This document shows, piece after piece, positions 36,301 through 48,620 of a stretch of 64,000 nt of DNA. The number at the start of each line of letters is the position of its first letter. Position 1 is the stretch's first letter. The position numbers were made by a program, and so were the translations under genes. This stretch comes from Benincasa hispida (taxonomy: Eukaryota > Streptophyta > Magnoliopsida > Cucurbitales > Cucurbitaceae), in NCBI RefSeq assembly GCF_009727055.1, contig NC_052354.1, positions 34,822,591 to 34,886,590 on the forward strand, given 5' to 3'. Under the pieces are notes generated by a model. It was not told the DNA's origin. It saw only the letters and a program-made list of their open reading frames with translations, and did no database searches.

Positions 36301-36412
36301 TAAAACTTCAGTGAGAACAAATATATACAATACAATGTTGAGAAACATAAAAGGAAAATACAATAAACTAGAGCATCTCTAATACCATAGATATTCTCCC
36401 ACTTGCCCTAGA

Positions 36413-36524
36413 TTACGTTGCTCGGAGTCCTAGTCCAACCAGGTGGCCCTCGAACACTTTAGCCGAGAGGGTCTTCGTAAGTGGATCAACAAGGTTGTCT
36501 TCAGAGGCTATCTTTGTGAGTATC
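36413..36524 (-). pseudogene. Copia polyprotein C-terminus (minus)
   Basis: Encodes TKIASEDNLVDPLTKTLSAK and KVFEGHLVGLGLR with a stop at 36413, the same end as copia-2. The upstream RNase H lies at 38893-39340, beyond an insertion. Removing 36525-38892 and one GTATC joins GDVI to LTKIA in frame. Confidence 0.9.
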
Positions 36525-37051
36525 TGATGCGTTATTTTATGTGATGGAAATATGAAATGAAATACGGTGATGAAATTGCGTTGAGCAACAAGTTTTTTCA
36601 GTAGAATCCAAGTATAAACCCCACTAAGTTTCCTGGTAAGTCCAGGGTCGAACTCAGGAACTTGGGAAAACAATATGCGGTGGTAATTTTTAGGAAGACT
36701 TTGCGATAACCGGTAACTCGAATAGTTGTTTGGTGTTGTTGGTTGCGATAATAAAATAAATAAATGCGGCGGATTTGAGAAAAGTTTGATTATGCGATAG
36801 ATGCATTGAGTACGCGGATGAACGGGTTGAGAAAGTCTTTAGCTAGCGTTTCCTGGAAATGCGTCAGACTATGCGATCATGCTACACTCATGCAACAACA
36901 AATCATTTTCCAATGCAAATGCGATGCTCCTAAGTCTAGGATGCATGTGTTGAATGCAAAAGTGTCCATAGAGCTTATTCCTAAGTCTCTACTTTTTTCC
37001 TATGCGATGATGCAAGATGCGCACAAAGACAAGGTGATAGCACACAATCAN

Positions 37052-38855
37052 CCCTTCTCAGTCGCGTGTCCGTGCCCCATCGTTGTCGACTCTTCACATC
37101 GGGGTTTTGCATGCCTTCGCTCATGCCGCGTCAGTCGTCGTTGACTCTCAACTATCCGCGGGTGCCAGATCTAAGGTCGTGTGAGTCCTCCGTCATTCGT
37201 GGGTTTGGTGTCGTTGCTGATCCGTCCTGTCGTCCAGTGCCGCTTCTTCGTCCGGCGCCACCCAGCTCCTATCGTCATCATGGTTGCTGTCACATCTCTT
37301 TTAGGTAAGATTCTTAGTTTTAGGTGTTTTCCTGGAAGTTTGGGTGTGGTTTGTTTTGGAATAATTTTGGTTAAAATTCGTAATGTTTGTACTTTCAGAA
37401 GTGAGATTCAGAGTATTTTGAGAACGTTGCTCATCGAGAAGGAGACTGATTTTTCCTCAGGAATTGTTAAGTTTGGATGAACAGTTTGGCTGTTTGTCTT
37501 TTGGGTTAAGGGTACCTATAAAAAATTAAGTTACTAATTTGGGACTAAAATAATGTTCAGATTAGTGTTTTGGTATGAGTTCTAAAATCTGCTAAGAGGA
37601 AATTTTGGAGTCGAAATCTTACAAGGTAAGTAATCTTACTAGGGGACTTAAATCAAGGTTTATTTTTTTGGAGAGTATTGCTTGGGTTAATTTTGGATTT
37701 AACTTTGAGGTAAGTAATCTTACTACTGGAACTGCCCACAGGCCAGACATTAGATGTATGCTTGCAAGATAAATGTATGTTATGGCAGAATGTTAGCATG
37801 ATAGACTGATAGTATACTATGATCAAAGTCTGTTCTGGTACGAGATCTGAATTATTTATTTATGCACATAGACACTTAAATACTAGTATGAGATGGTATG
37901 TGCTTCCATATGGTTGTATTTGATCTGATGATGTTGCGGTATACATGTATGTTGTAGAACCATGATGTTGAGGTATACATGTATGTTGTAAAACCATGAT
38001 GTTGAAGTTTATATGTATGTCATAGATTCATACAGTGATGATTATGATGTTGAGATTGTGCAAATGTCCTTACTGATTAGTTAGATGCCCATTAGATTTT
38101 GTGTTTCCTTTGGGATTCACCAGTTTGTGTTTCCTTTGGGATTCACCAGTTTGTGTTTCCTTCGGGATTCACCAGTTTGTGTTTCCTTTGGGATTCACCA
38201 GTTTGTATTTCTTTTGGGATTCACCAGTTTGTATCTCCTTCGAGATTCCCCAGTTTGTGTTTCCTTCGGGATTCACCAGTTTGCGTCTCCTTCGGGATTC
38301 ACCAGAGGTAGTAGACATACTTAAATATAGTAGGATAAGACTCAGTCTTCTTCTTGTTTCAGGTGCATATGTGTCTCATGAAGACTAGAGCAGTTTATAT
38401 GTTTCACCAGAGGTGGGTATCTAAAGGACATAAATGCCCAGCCTGACCCTAGTATTGGGGTTACTTACTGAGTATTTTATACTCATTCTTTCTCATGTTA
38501 TTGTTTCAGGTAAGGGTAGAGATGCACCGGCGATGGACAAGCGAAATTCGTGATCGAGCCATTGAGACTAGTTTTTACGCTTCCGCATCATGAAATTTAG
38601 AGTTCTTTTCATGTTTTTCTTAACTTTTAGTTTTGATGTTTAGAACTCACTTTTAAGAATTGTTTTTCAGACTTATTTATTATCCTTCATGAATTATGGG
38701 TACCCTACTATTGTATTTGAATTTAATGAAAGTCTTTTAGATTTACCTTATTTAATTAGCATTTATTTCGCCATAACCGAGTGTCGTTTTGAGTTCCATG
38801 CATGCATGCTTTTAGTAACGACCTAACTTAAGTCCTAGGGTGTCGGATTGTTACA
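37052..38855 (+). repeat. Chromovirus-type gypsy LTR, start missing
   Basis: Aligns with 49189-50189 (shared AGTCGCGTGTCC, TTTTAGGTAAGATTCTTAG / TTTTGGGTAAGATTCTTAG, GATGTTGCGGTATACATG) and continues further to an end GTGTCGGATTGTTACA. The other copy shows the start TGTAACACCCC at 48721. It encodes no protein and contains a 26-bp tandem array. Confidence 0.85.
38098..38305. repeat. 26-bp tandem array, eight units
   Basis: TTTGTGTTTCCTTTGGGATT plus CACCAG, repeated eight times without gaps, with one to several substitutions per unit. Since 26 is not divisible by three and the unit lacks stops, all three frames stay open and give spurious repetitive peptides. Confidence 0.95.
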
Positions 38856-38892
38856 TTAGTACTGTAATAACGTGCATTTCTGTTTGTTATCA

Positions 38893-39360
38893 GTATCACG
38901 TCTCCTCGGTTTACTATCTCTCTGATGAAATGGTACTTTCTCTCAATATGTTTTTCACGTTTGTGACTCCTTGGTTCTTCAAGTTGGCAACAGCACCACT
39001 ATTGTCACAATACAGTGTGCTGCATATCTGGAACTACTTCCAAGTCAGCCAAGAATTTGCATAGCCATACTGCTTCTTTAGCGGCTTCACATGCGACTAC
39101 ATATTTTGCTTTCATCGTGGAGTCAGCGATACAACTTTGCTTAATGCTTCTCCAAACTATGGCTCCTCCATTGAGAGTGAAAACTGATCCTGAAGTAGAT
39201 TTCCTTGAATCCACATCAATTTGGAAATCAGAATCAGTGTATCCGGTAAGGATCAAATCCTTAGGTCCATACACAAGCATATAGTTCTTCGTTCTCCTTA
39301 GATACTTAAGGATGTTTTTTACAGCAGTTCAATGATTGTGTCCTAGATTTTCTCCGAGAT
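38893..39360 (-). pseudogene. Copia RNase H (minus)
   Basis: Reading leftwards from 39340: ILKYLRRTKNYMLVYGPKDL, then the open stretch ILTGYTDSDFQIDVDSRKST, SGSVFTLNGGAIVWRS, ADSTMKAKYVV and EAAKEAVWL (39280-39005). It continues with CDNS-region remnants to GDVI at the GTATC duplication. Upstream RT sequence is missing: at about 39350 the sequence switches to LTR DNA. Confidence 0.9.
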
Positions 39361-41069
39361 TCCACCGAGATTTTCTCCACTATGCTCAAGCTGGAACGTG
39401 TGGTGGAAACACTTAAATCAATTTGAATTGATGAAGAACTAGTGAGGGATGTGTAGATTTTTCAGGTTTTCACTTCAGCAAGTAAAACTCATATTGCATA
39501 CCTGATCTTCATGCATGGAGCTACTATATATAGGAAGAACTCGTGCAATTATACAGGGTTGCATGGAGGGCAGCTCCAACTTGAAGATCATCACAAAAGT
39601 CAAATTGATTTTAGTGACAATCCATCATATTCGTTAGTGGGATTTGGATTTTCCCAAAAAATGGAAAAACCCACTAACTTAAAAATGATTTAAAAAATCA
39701 TGTTAATTAAATTATTTTTAAAAAATTAATTAAAAATAATTAATTTAAATAAAACTAATTTTAATTATTTTTAATTAAAATATAAATATAAATATTAATT
39801 TAATATCTTAATATTAAATCAATAAAATATCAATTTCACCAATAAATAAATTTTTTTAATATCTAAATCATAAGTTAAATATTAATTGATTTTCCAATTT
39901 TGTTTAATTTCAATTAAATTAAACATTTTTTATTGTATCAGATACAATCAATCAAAAACCCTAAAATTGAATTTGAACATTTAGAATTCATAACTCTAAT
40001 TTCATACATCAATACTCAATTTGTTATTTTATTTTAATGAGCTAGTAGAGGGACCTAATAGACCTATAGATCATGAACTCAAACGAACTGTAATTAATTC
40101 GTTAAACTCTTTAATCGAATTAATTACTATTCATTAACTATAAAGACGGATCACTATAACTCAATAGTTGTACTCTCCTCACTGTAGGTACATTTCTGCC
40201 CATATAAACCACAATTCGTAAGTCGATCTTTCATAAATCGTTCATAATTACAGTTGGGTAAAAATTATCATTTTACCCCTGTAAATACATCTTGTTCTTT
40301 AAGTTTCCACTGACCTTCCAATGAACAATTTGATTCATAATACTACTTATGAATCATGTCATTCTCTATCATGAGAAGGTGGGGCCCCGATTGTTCAAGA
40401 CCTAGAATCAACACTTAAGAGAACAACCTATCTGCTAACCCTAAAATGGGTAAGAGTGAATTCCATCTTGCAGAGCTATGTCCCCAGCTATCCATCTGAT
40501 CTTATCCCCAAAATGGAAGGCTTATTGAGCAATGCTGTTGAACTACTCTCATCCATGGAGATCAAAGGATAATCCTAAAATAAACAGGAGTTCATAGCTA
40601 GCTCAGGATTAAGATCGAGTTACCCTAGGTTACTTTAGTATGAAATAGTCAGTTTTAATAGTAAATGGTCGTTATAAAGAAAAGTGACTATTTCGTGGTC
40701 CAGTCTACATGCAAACTCATTGCATAGTATGCCCCTACTCACATATCTCTACATCAATGATCTGTGGTTTACATCATTTGTATTACCTATACAAAATGGC
40801 CGCATCCAATAGTGTTACCAAGATGAGATACCCAAGTTCATCCATATACTTATAGACTATTTAAGCTATATACTATTAACTTGATCTCATTTATGTCACC
40901 ATATAAAGTTAAAGTATTCATACTATAGCCATGGATATGTTTATTGGATTTTCATAACAAAATACAAAATCAACAACTTTATTAAATAACATACTCAAAA
41001 ATATTTTATTGATAAATAGAATGTTTAACATAAAATTTATGAACTGCGAGTTCTAGGACATTCCCAACA
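39361..41069 (-). repeat. Mosaic copia LTR (minus)
   Basis: 39361 to about 39800 reads as 34605-35045 (the LTR at 34411). From about 39756 on it reads as 26641-27954 (the solo LTR). The switch lies within about 65 bases where both sources agree. The right end has the same ATTCA junction with gag (41070-41074) as the solo LTR. Confidence 0.88.
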
Positions 41070-42155
41070 ATTCAACTATCAGAATGCAAACGACCGAAGC
41101 ATTTAGGAAAAGTAGACGATCCTAACCACTGTAAGTATTGCCGAGTCATTAGCCACCCAGTGGAAAAATGTTTCGTGCTGATGAAGTAAAATCTGAAGTT
41201 GGCTCGTGAAAAGAAGATTGACCTGGATCTTGATGAAATAGCCCAAAGAAACAACACTGCAGTAGCGACGACTTGAAGTGTTCCAACACCATTTGTGTCT
41301 TATGATTAAAGAGGAAGCTTCATCTAATTTGTGACTTTTTAGCCTATAGTCGTTCAGTTCCAACAAGAGATTCTAACAACAGATTTCCAAAGCAAAGATG
41401 ATCTTGTTGAAGATGGCAATGAAGGGTGGATCCTTGTGTCTCGACTGAATAAAGGAAAGTCAGATTTCACCCAACAGAAGTTGTGCTTCCATCAAAATTA
41501 CAGAAGAGGAAGCAAAACTCAAAAAAAGAAAGAAAAAGAGAGGACATGGAAGCCTAAGCTTGGTAAGGAAGAAGCCAAAGACTTCCCTCAAATTCAGTGG
41601 CTGGTGACTTTAACATAATGTTTTCCAAGAAAATTCCTTGATAATCATTCAGATGAAGTATTAGTAGTTATTTCATGTCAAGTTGTCAGCATAACGGAGG
41701 TTGACAACAATCATATAACTGTTGAAGAAGTCGATGATTCAAAATAAATTAAGCAAAAAGTTTCTATTTTTGAGCGTATCAAGCCTTCAACTACTCGATC
41801 TTCAGTCTTTCAAAGATTGAGTATGACCATGATATAAGAAGAAAACTAATGTCCAGCATCTACTTCCACTCGAACTTCAGCTTTCAAAAGGCTAAATATT
41901 TCCATGTCAAGGAAAGATCGGTCTTCAACATCTACTTTTGATCGTCTTATGATGACAAGTAATCAACATAAAAAAAGGATGAAAACCTTGAAGGCAGGAC
42001 CATTTCATGAAGAAAACAACGACGGGAAGATTTACAGTCGTGTTCCTTCATGCATGAAGAGGAAGTTATCTGTTAATATAAATACAGAAGGTTCCTTGAT
42101 GATGAAGGCAAAACTCATCATATTGACAAATTCTACAAATGAAGAGGATGATTAA
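41070..42155 (+). pseudogene. Second copy of gypsy-2 Gag C-terminus
   Basis: Base-for-base repeat of 27955-29040 at an offset of 13115, including the zinc knuckle (41129-41170) and all the same stops. See the entry at 27955 for the domain description. Confidence 0.92.
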
Positions 42156-43359
42156 AGCCATGATGAAATAAGAGCTTCCGAAATATAAATATAGAAGCTC
42201 CTCATTGCAAGAGCCTAAACTGCATGAGCTTAAAAGGTGAACAACCGCAAAAAACAAAAAAGATTGTGAACTACATTATGACTTGATCCATATTCATTAT
42301 AAAAGGTATGGAAGCAGCTTGAAGGAAACTTTAAGTTAAGTAAAAAAAAAAACAATTTAAACTATATTATGACATGATCCATTTCTTTAAAGATACGTAG
42401 GCGATTTAAATAAATTTAAGCTCAATCTATCAAACACTTTCACAAAAAAAAAAAAAAAAAAGGCAGAAAAATAAAAAAGGAATGACACAATCACCCTGCG
42501 TGTGGTACTACAAAAATTGATGTTGTTCATTCTCACTAAAGAGTGCAACTCTAAATTGAAGATGTTCATCTCTACTGGAGGTAGTACAATAAATGGAAGA
42601 TGTTCATCTCTACTGGGGAAACACAATAAATTGAAGATGTTCATCCCTAGTAAAGATGTGACACAATAAATTGAAGAGGCATGTAGTCTACACAATCCTA
42701 CACTAGTTGGATGTGTACAATAAGGTCTTCGTTAGAAAATTCAATTGTCTTTTCGCTCGTTTAAATAAAGAAGCAATGTTGGGCATTGCTTCAAGTTCGA
42801 GGCATCATTCGCCTAAAGTTCGACTCTTCATCTTCAACTATAAATGTTCTTCAAAATCAAGTTTAGAGGTTTTGTCGATGCTCTTAAAATTAAGGATCGG
42901 AAGCTTTGTTGATGCTTCATCAAATACAATTTCGAAGGATTTGTCTATGCTTCATCAAATTTAAGCTCATAAGGTTCATTGTTGCTCTTTCATCTTCAAG
43001 TTTAGGGCATTTCTTTATCTTCAATATTGGGGCTTTGCTCATATCAAGTGGCATTCCAACCTCAAATTCTGGTCTGGCTCACTTTACTTCACTTGATCGA
43101 GATTAGAGGCTTCGACGATGCATCTTCAAAATCAAGTGTGAAAGATTCGTCGATTCTTTTTCAAATTCAAGTGTGGAAGATTCCCTGGTGCTTCATCGAG
43201 CTTAAGTTTGAAGGATAAGTCCAATGCAATTGGTGAAAAGATAAGTCTTTGCTTCATCAAGTCTAATCTACATGGATCTACCTCATACACAAGATCAACT
43301 TTAGTTCACTTCGCTCTATCTCATATGCGAGATCAACCTCGATCCACCCGGCTCTGCCT
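42156..43359. repeat. Second copy of gypsy-2 3' repetitive region
   Basis: Repeats 29041-30244 at the same 13115-base offset, with the 38-bp tandem units at 42513-42671. No coding content. Confidence 0.85.
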
Positions 43360-44440
43360 CATATGCGATCCTAAATCAATTATTCATTAGAGGCACAATG
43401 GTACTTAAGGAGAAAAGATGTAATTCAGGGGTAAAACGGTAATTAATCTGGCTGAGGTTACGAATAACTTGTGAAGGATCAACTTATCGATGACGGTTAT
43501 ATCAAATGGACATATAATATATCTACAGTGAGGAGAGTGCAACTACAAGCCATAGTGTACAGACCTGTTAGTTAACAAATGTTGATTAACTAGCTTAAAA
43601 GTTTGACCTGTTAGTCTCGGATCGTTGGAGCCCATGATCTGTAGGTCCATCAGGTCTCCTTGCTAGCTCACTACGGGAAAAATTGAAAAACTAGGTGAAA
43701 TGGGAATTTGAAATGTTCAAATTCAGTCTTTAAGAAAAATTATATTTTATATAAGATATAATTTACAATTAATTAATTATTTTTGAAGAGTATGTTTTAA
43801 ATAAAATATTAGCATGAAAGTGTTTTAAAAATTGATTAATGTGATTAATCAAAATTAGGTGTCAAAGTCAATTTAATATGTGACATTAAATATTTATTTA
43901 TTTAATTAAGTTATTTCTAAAATTTGAAAAATGTATTTCATTTTTTTTTAATAAAAAATTAATTAGTGGAAAAATCCAATTGTTGGATTTTTGCACTAAC
44001 TATGTGGATTATGAAGTGTTTCATGCTAAGCTTGACACCTACATTATTCATGCTAATGGAGTTTGAGGTGGAAGCCATGCAAGAAGGGTTTTTGCATGTG
44101 TTTTGTTTATAAATAGGTTTTGATTTTCAAAAATTAAATTCTAATGCTTCTTTGACTTTTGACAATTATTCTTCCACAAACTCTCTTTGACTCTCCAAAT
44201 TAATTAGTGAAATTCCCCATATTTCACTAAAGATTCAGTCCCACAACCATGTTCTTCAACCGAAGAATAGCGAGGATTTACCATTAGTGGTGGCAATTGC
44301 TCACGGAGACGAAGATACTAGTGGAAACTACAAAGGTTGTATTTCTAAATCTCTTTGCATGCTTAATCCTTACTTATTTAATGTAATTAGAGCGTTAATG
44401 ATCCATTGCTTTCGCTATGCATACTTCTTTTGTTCCATCA
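43360..44440 (+). repeat. Copia LTR, 5'-truncated, complete 3' end
   Basis: Starts like 30245 (ATTATTCATTAGAGG). It continues past the point where that copy meets the gap, and ends GTTCCATCA at 44440, directly before a primer-site remnant. Confidence 0.85.
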
Positions 44441-44442
44441 AT

Positions 44443-44455
44443 TGGTATGAGAGCA
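44443..44455 (+). other. Decayed copia primer-binding site
   Basis: TGGTATGAGAGCA, one base from the canonical TGGTATCAGAGC, two bases after the LTR end. Confidence 0.75.
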
Positions 44456-46020
44456 TGCTTATAACGTTCTATTGCATTTGGTGGGTGTTATTCATATGAT
44501 GAATGTTTTGTGGAAAAAGTGGATATATTACGGTTTTGATATTTGTTTTCTCATTAATTTATTGATGAAATTGAAATTGCTCACATGTATATGAGCTTTA
44601 ATGTGTTGCAAAGGGTCTGTAATTTTTATGGAGACATTAGAGTCCAATTAGGCCTTCATTTGTTCAAAAGAGATGGTAGAACTCAAGCTAGCCGAGAGAA
44701 TTGGAGAAGAAAACACTCACAAACTCGGTTACATGCTTCCAGGCTCGTTTTTTACTTAACGACCCGACCGGTGTAGTGCAGCCTGACGCATAAAGTAGCT
44801 CAAGACCTGGGTTCGACCGTCCATTGAACCGACCCGATTCGGTGGATACCGTGCGCACGCCTGCTCACTCCAACCGACTCATCCGCGCGTCGACCCACTT
44901 CGCAACCCGCGTCTTCACTCGTTCCAGTCGACCCGCACGTTCAATTTGGTGGTCCAGCTAGTCCAGATGGTCTAAACCTGTCCAGTTCGACTTGGTTGAG
45001 CCGGTTTGACCGGTTTAACCTAGTTGTTTGGAGTTTTTGAGCCGATTTGAATGGTTTTTCGTCGGTTCGGGTTAGTTCAAAGTTTGAGGCTGGTTTGGGG
45101 GTGTTGCTTGCTAAATTATGTAATAATTTAGTTATTTGTTTGTTTTAATGCCAAAATCGGTCCACTTTAATGTTGTTTAAGTATTATGCATGTGATGTAT
45201 GATATTGTTTTTATTATGTGTGCATAAAGTATGCCATATAATTTAAAAAAACCCCACCATAGGATAAGCATATGGCATGCATTTGTTATATGTTATAAAT
45301 ATTATAATGTATGTAGTATGCATGCTTAGAATTTCATAATTTAATATAAGTGTTATATTAAAGCATGATTTTCTTTAAGGAAGTATGTTATAGGTGAATG
45401 TTCTAGGCTTATAATTGTTATAATTGTTTTATAATTGTTATAAAATAACGTAGACTTTTAAAATATATAACAAAGATAAATTGCATGCTCACTTAGGGTT
45501 AATTGGTGCAATTCAATTGACTTCTTTTTAAGAGTTAAAATAGGTCGATTACTTGTAAACCAAGAGTTGTTTACTTACCCAGGGAGATCTTGTCTAAGAT
45601 TGGGGGTACTTAAGTTGACGGTTTACGGAACACCTCCTACCTGGAGATCAAACTGGCGTCTAAGTCAATAACCCTAGTTTTATGAGTATGCGTGAGTGCT
45701 GTAAGGCAATAAAATTGGTTTATCACCTAGATAACATAGGTTAAATCCCGGTATAAGAGTTATACTATGAAAAATTTACCTAGACTTAGGTTGTATAAAA
45801 TTAGCCGGTTAATAACAAAGTTAGTACCCATTTTTATAAAATAGAATACTTTAGTGGGAAATTAATAATATATGAGATATATTATTTCTAGCTCTCATGT
45901 CTCTAAAAGTTCACACTGTGAGATCCATGCTCGACTTCGAGTTGCTATTTGGGCAACCTCCCTTCGGAAAGTGCTTGCATTGGTCAATAACAAGGTGAAT
46001 AGGGGAAGTAATTCATAGTA
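44456..46020 (+). other. Copia untranslated leader (plus)
   Basis: No gene. It includes a GC-rich stretch with repeated CGACCCG and CCGGTTTGACC words (44760-45080) and then AT-rich sequence matching the minus-strand leader at 32640-34396. It ends near ATTCATAGTA, where it meets inverted LTR DNA. Gag does not follow. Confidence 0.7.
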
Positions 46021-46605
46021 ACCAACTATTCTTTATATAGACTTAATTCATGCATTAGAAGATGGCTGCATGGAAATGACTGTAATTTTTTGGAAGAATC
46101 CACTAACTCAAAAACAATTTCAAATTTTATTTTTAATTTAAATAAAAATATTTTATTTAAAATTTAGTTTTATATAATTAATTCGAAATTAATTAATTTA
46201 AATAAAAATAATTCAATATATTTCATATCTTAATATTAAATTAATAAAATATCAATTCCACCAATATGATTCAAATTCATATAATCAATATTTAAATAAT
46301 AATTTAAATATTAATTGATTCTCCAACCTCGTTTTAATTTCGATTAAATTAAACGTTTTAATTGCATCATATACAATCAATTGGAAACCTCTAAAACTGA
46401 TTTTAAAATATTCAAATTCATAACCCTAAATTCATCCAATCAATTACTCAATTCAGTATTCCAATTTATGAGATAGTAGAGGGACTATTGAACCTACATA
46501 TCATGAGCTCTAATGATTTTTACTTAATTGGTTGAACTCTTTAAACCAAATTAATTACTTTTCGTTAACCATCAAGACATACAACTATAGCTCGATAGTT
46601 GCGTG
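46021..46605 (-). repeat. Copia LTR fragment (minus)
   Basis: AT-rich LTR middle aligned with about 34770-35410: CACTAACTCAAAAACAATTT, then ATTAATTGATTCTCCAACCT and CTATAGCTCGATAGTTG. Confidence 0.7.
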
Positions 46606-47564
46606 GAATGGTCAAATGTGTTCTGATTTGTCACAGATGGTCTGATTCTGATCATTCGTGTTCGGGACATGCAAGGGGGGGCGTCCTATATAAAGAGTTT
46701 GTATAAGACCTGACCACGAAGTGTTAACGTCTTATTATATAACACCGTTCATGACAAAGAATTCATTTCACTAAGATGACTATAGGTAACATGAGCTCAA
46801 TCCTGAGTGAGTTGGGAACTCCTACCATTGAGGGCGGTCTTTTGATTTGTATGGGTGCGAATGGCCAGATCGCCAATTCAAACCTACCATTTTGGGGATT
46901 CGTCTGATTTGGGAGCTGGGAACCCAACTACACAACATGGAATTCGCTTCTTTCCTGAGGCAGGGGTAAGTAGATAGATAGCTCCCTAAGGGCTGATTCC
47001 AAGGCTTGAACGATGTGGCACCACACATCTTCTCTTGGCCCGAGAGGTGTTCACATATAGTTGGACTATGTTATATTGTTCATTAGAGGAATTAGTGGTA
47101 CTTAAGGAGTGAGATGTAAGTATAGGAGCATAAAGGTAATTTGGCCCAGTTGTCTTACGAGCATTTTTGAAGGGTTATCGTACTCATGATTGGTTATATC
47201 CGATGGACACAGAAATATACCTGTGGTAAGAAGAGTTCAACTGTTGGTCTTTAGTGGAATGCCTGATAGTTAACGGATGGTGGATCTCGTGGCTAAAGAG
47301 TTTAATCAACTATTCACGGACTATTGGAGCTTCGAGCCACAGGTCCATTAGGTCCCTGGGTAGCTTGGATAAAGTAGAGAACCAGTGTTTGGGTTAATTT
47401 GAGATGTTCAAATTGAGAAGAGGAAGTTCGATTATATATGATATAATTGGACTGGTTAATTATATATGATATAATTGGCTAAATGTATGAGATACATTAT
47501 TTTGGAGGAAATTAGATATAAATATGATTTAAATCAAGTAGAGGAGAAAATACTATAGTAGATA
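46606..47564 (+). repeat. Copia LTR fragment (plus)
   Basis: Contains GTCCTATATAAAGAGTTTG (46685), CATTAGAGGAATTAGTGG and GTACTTAAGGAG, aligned with about 3113-4000. It breaks at the single N at 47565. The noisy copy (to 57112) continues past this point. Confidence 0.78.
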
Positions 47565-47565
47565 N

Positions 47566-48620
47566 ACCTTCTAACTCTTGATTATGCGTTCTAATCTGAC
47601 TCTCCCGAGCCTAGATTCTAACCTAACTTTTCCAAGCCTAGATCCTTTCCTTAGACTACCCTCTCGAGTATCTCTAATGGACGAATGAAGCATACATAAT
47701 ACAAGATAATCGCATAGAATGAAGATCCCCAGTTATGCTAGCTAAGTGCTTCCCAACCCATTCAACAAATTTAGCTACTCATGCATAATAAACAGAGAGA
47801 CAACAGATATAGAGAAGTAAATTCCATTTCTATAAACGAGTTTGAATACAAAATAAAAATGAAAGATAAAGGTAGAGATCCTGGTAGCAATCCCTTGCTG
47901 CCAAAGGCTTTTACACTGGCAACTCTATTCGATTCAAAAGATATTCCTGCTTCTGCAGGAACTGGCCCTCTCTCTAATCTTGATGCTTCTGGCACTCTCC
48001 CAAGCTCATCAGAACGATTTATCGGCACAACCTCTTTCTTTCACTTCCGCCTTAAAATAAAAGAAAATCTAAGAACAAAGCTACCCTAACTATGGAAAAA
48101 TTCTCTAACTCTCCTAACTTGCTGAACTGGCTGAACCGAACCCCTTTTCTGAAAGATGCCTTCGGTATTTATAGAGTTTCAGGGTGAAAGGCGGCTTCTC
48201 TCTTATGATTGCACAGATGGGATGACTTTAATTCTCTGACTGATGCGCCGAATATTTGTCACCGAAAAGCTGAGTGTACTTGTTATCGTTAGCGGCTTGG
48301 CAACTTAATTCGGATTCGACCGTCATCAGCTTTCTGTCCCATGTGATTAATTATGCTTTTCACCCAGATGCGGTCACCAAGTTTCGTCGGCTCTATGCGG
48401 CAATCCTTCTTGGGCAGATGTTTGCGAACACAAATCACCACAAAACCTTGCGGTAATACTGCACTCGACCATTGATTTCTTGTGATCGCGCTTTTCGCTC
48501 TGCGTTAACGCATATTCTTCATAAAAATACCAAAGTTAACTGTTCTAATGCGATGAACGCATGCGACCGCAATATTATGAACTTAATGCTTTTTGGTCGC
48601 AATCTAACATATTTTATCAA
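47566..48620 (-). repeat. Athila/Tat-like LTR fragment
   Basis: No coding gene. It resembles the minus-strand LTR style of 36525-37050 (phrases such as TATGCGATAA and GCGATCG) and carries a minus-strand TATA box (CTCTATAAATACC, complement of 48165-48177). It ends TTTTATCA at 48620, a possible TG...CA terminus on the other strand. The left side is the single-N join at 47565. A short open frame at 47781-48089 has no recognisable product. Confidence 0.55.

Larger units (their letters stand above)
36525..38892. mobile_element. LTR-type insertion in copia RNase H, TSD GTATC
   Basis: Bounded by TGATGCG and TTATCA (TG...CA) and by GTATC at 36520-36524 and 38893-38897. Its left part (36525-37050) looks like the minus-strand end of an Athila/Tat-like LTR (AAGTCCAGGGTCGAACTCAG). 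The middle is a separate gypsy LTR (37052-38855). A single N at 37051 marks a sequence join, so the interior may be incomplete or rearranged. Confidence 0.75.

Noticed and set aside
38098..38305. CRISPR-like array
   Set aside because: The repeats are directly adjacent without spacers, in plant LTR DNA.
38085..38388. Repetitive open frames in three frames encoding FGIHQFVF-like peptides
   Set aside because: They are by-products of a stop-free 26-bp DNA repeat inside an LTR. The same repeat is open in every frame.
44795..44835. tRNA-like B box (GGGTTCGACC)
   Set aside because: No acceptor stem or A box fits around it. It belongs to the GC-rich copia leader, which repeats similar words.
47781..48089. 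102-codon open frame with a Met start
   Set aside because: It falls inside LTR-like sequence that carries a TATA box on the other strand. No known domain.
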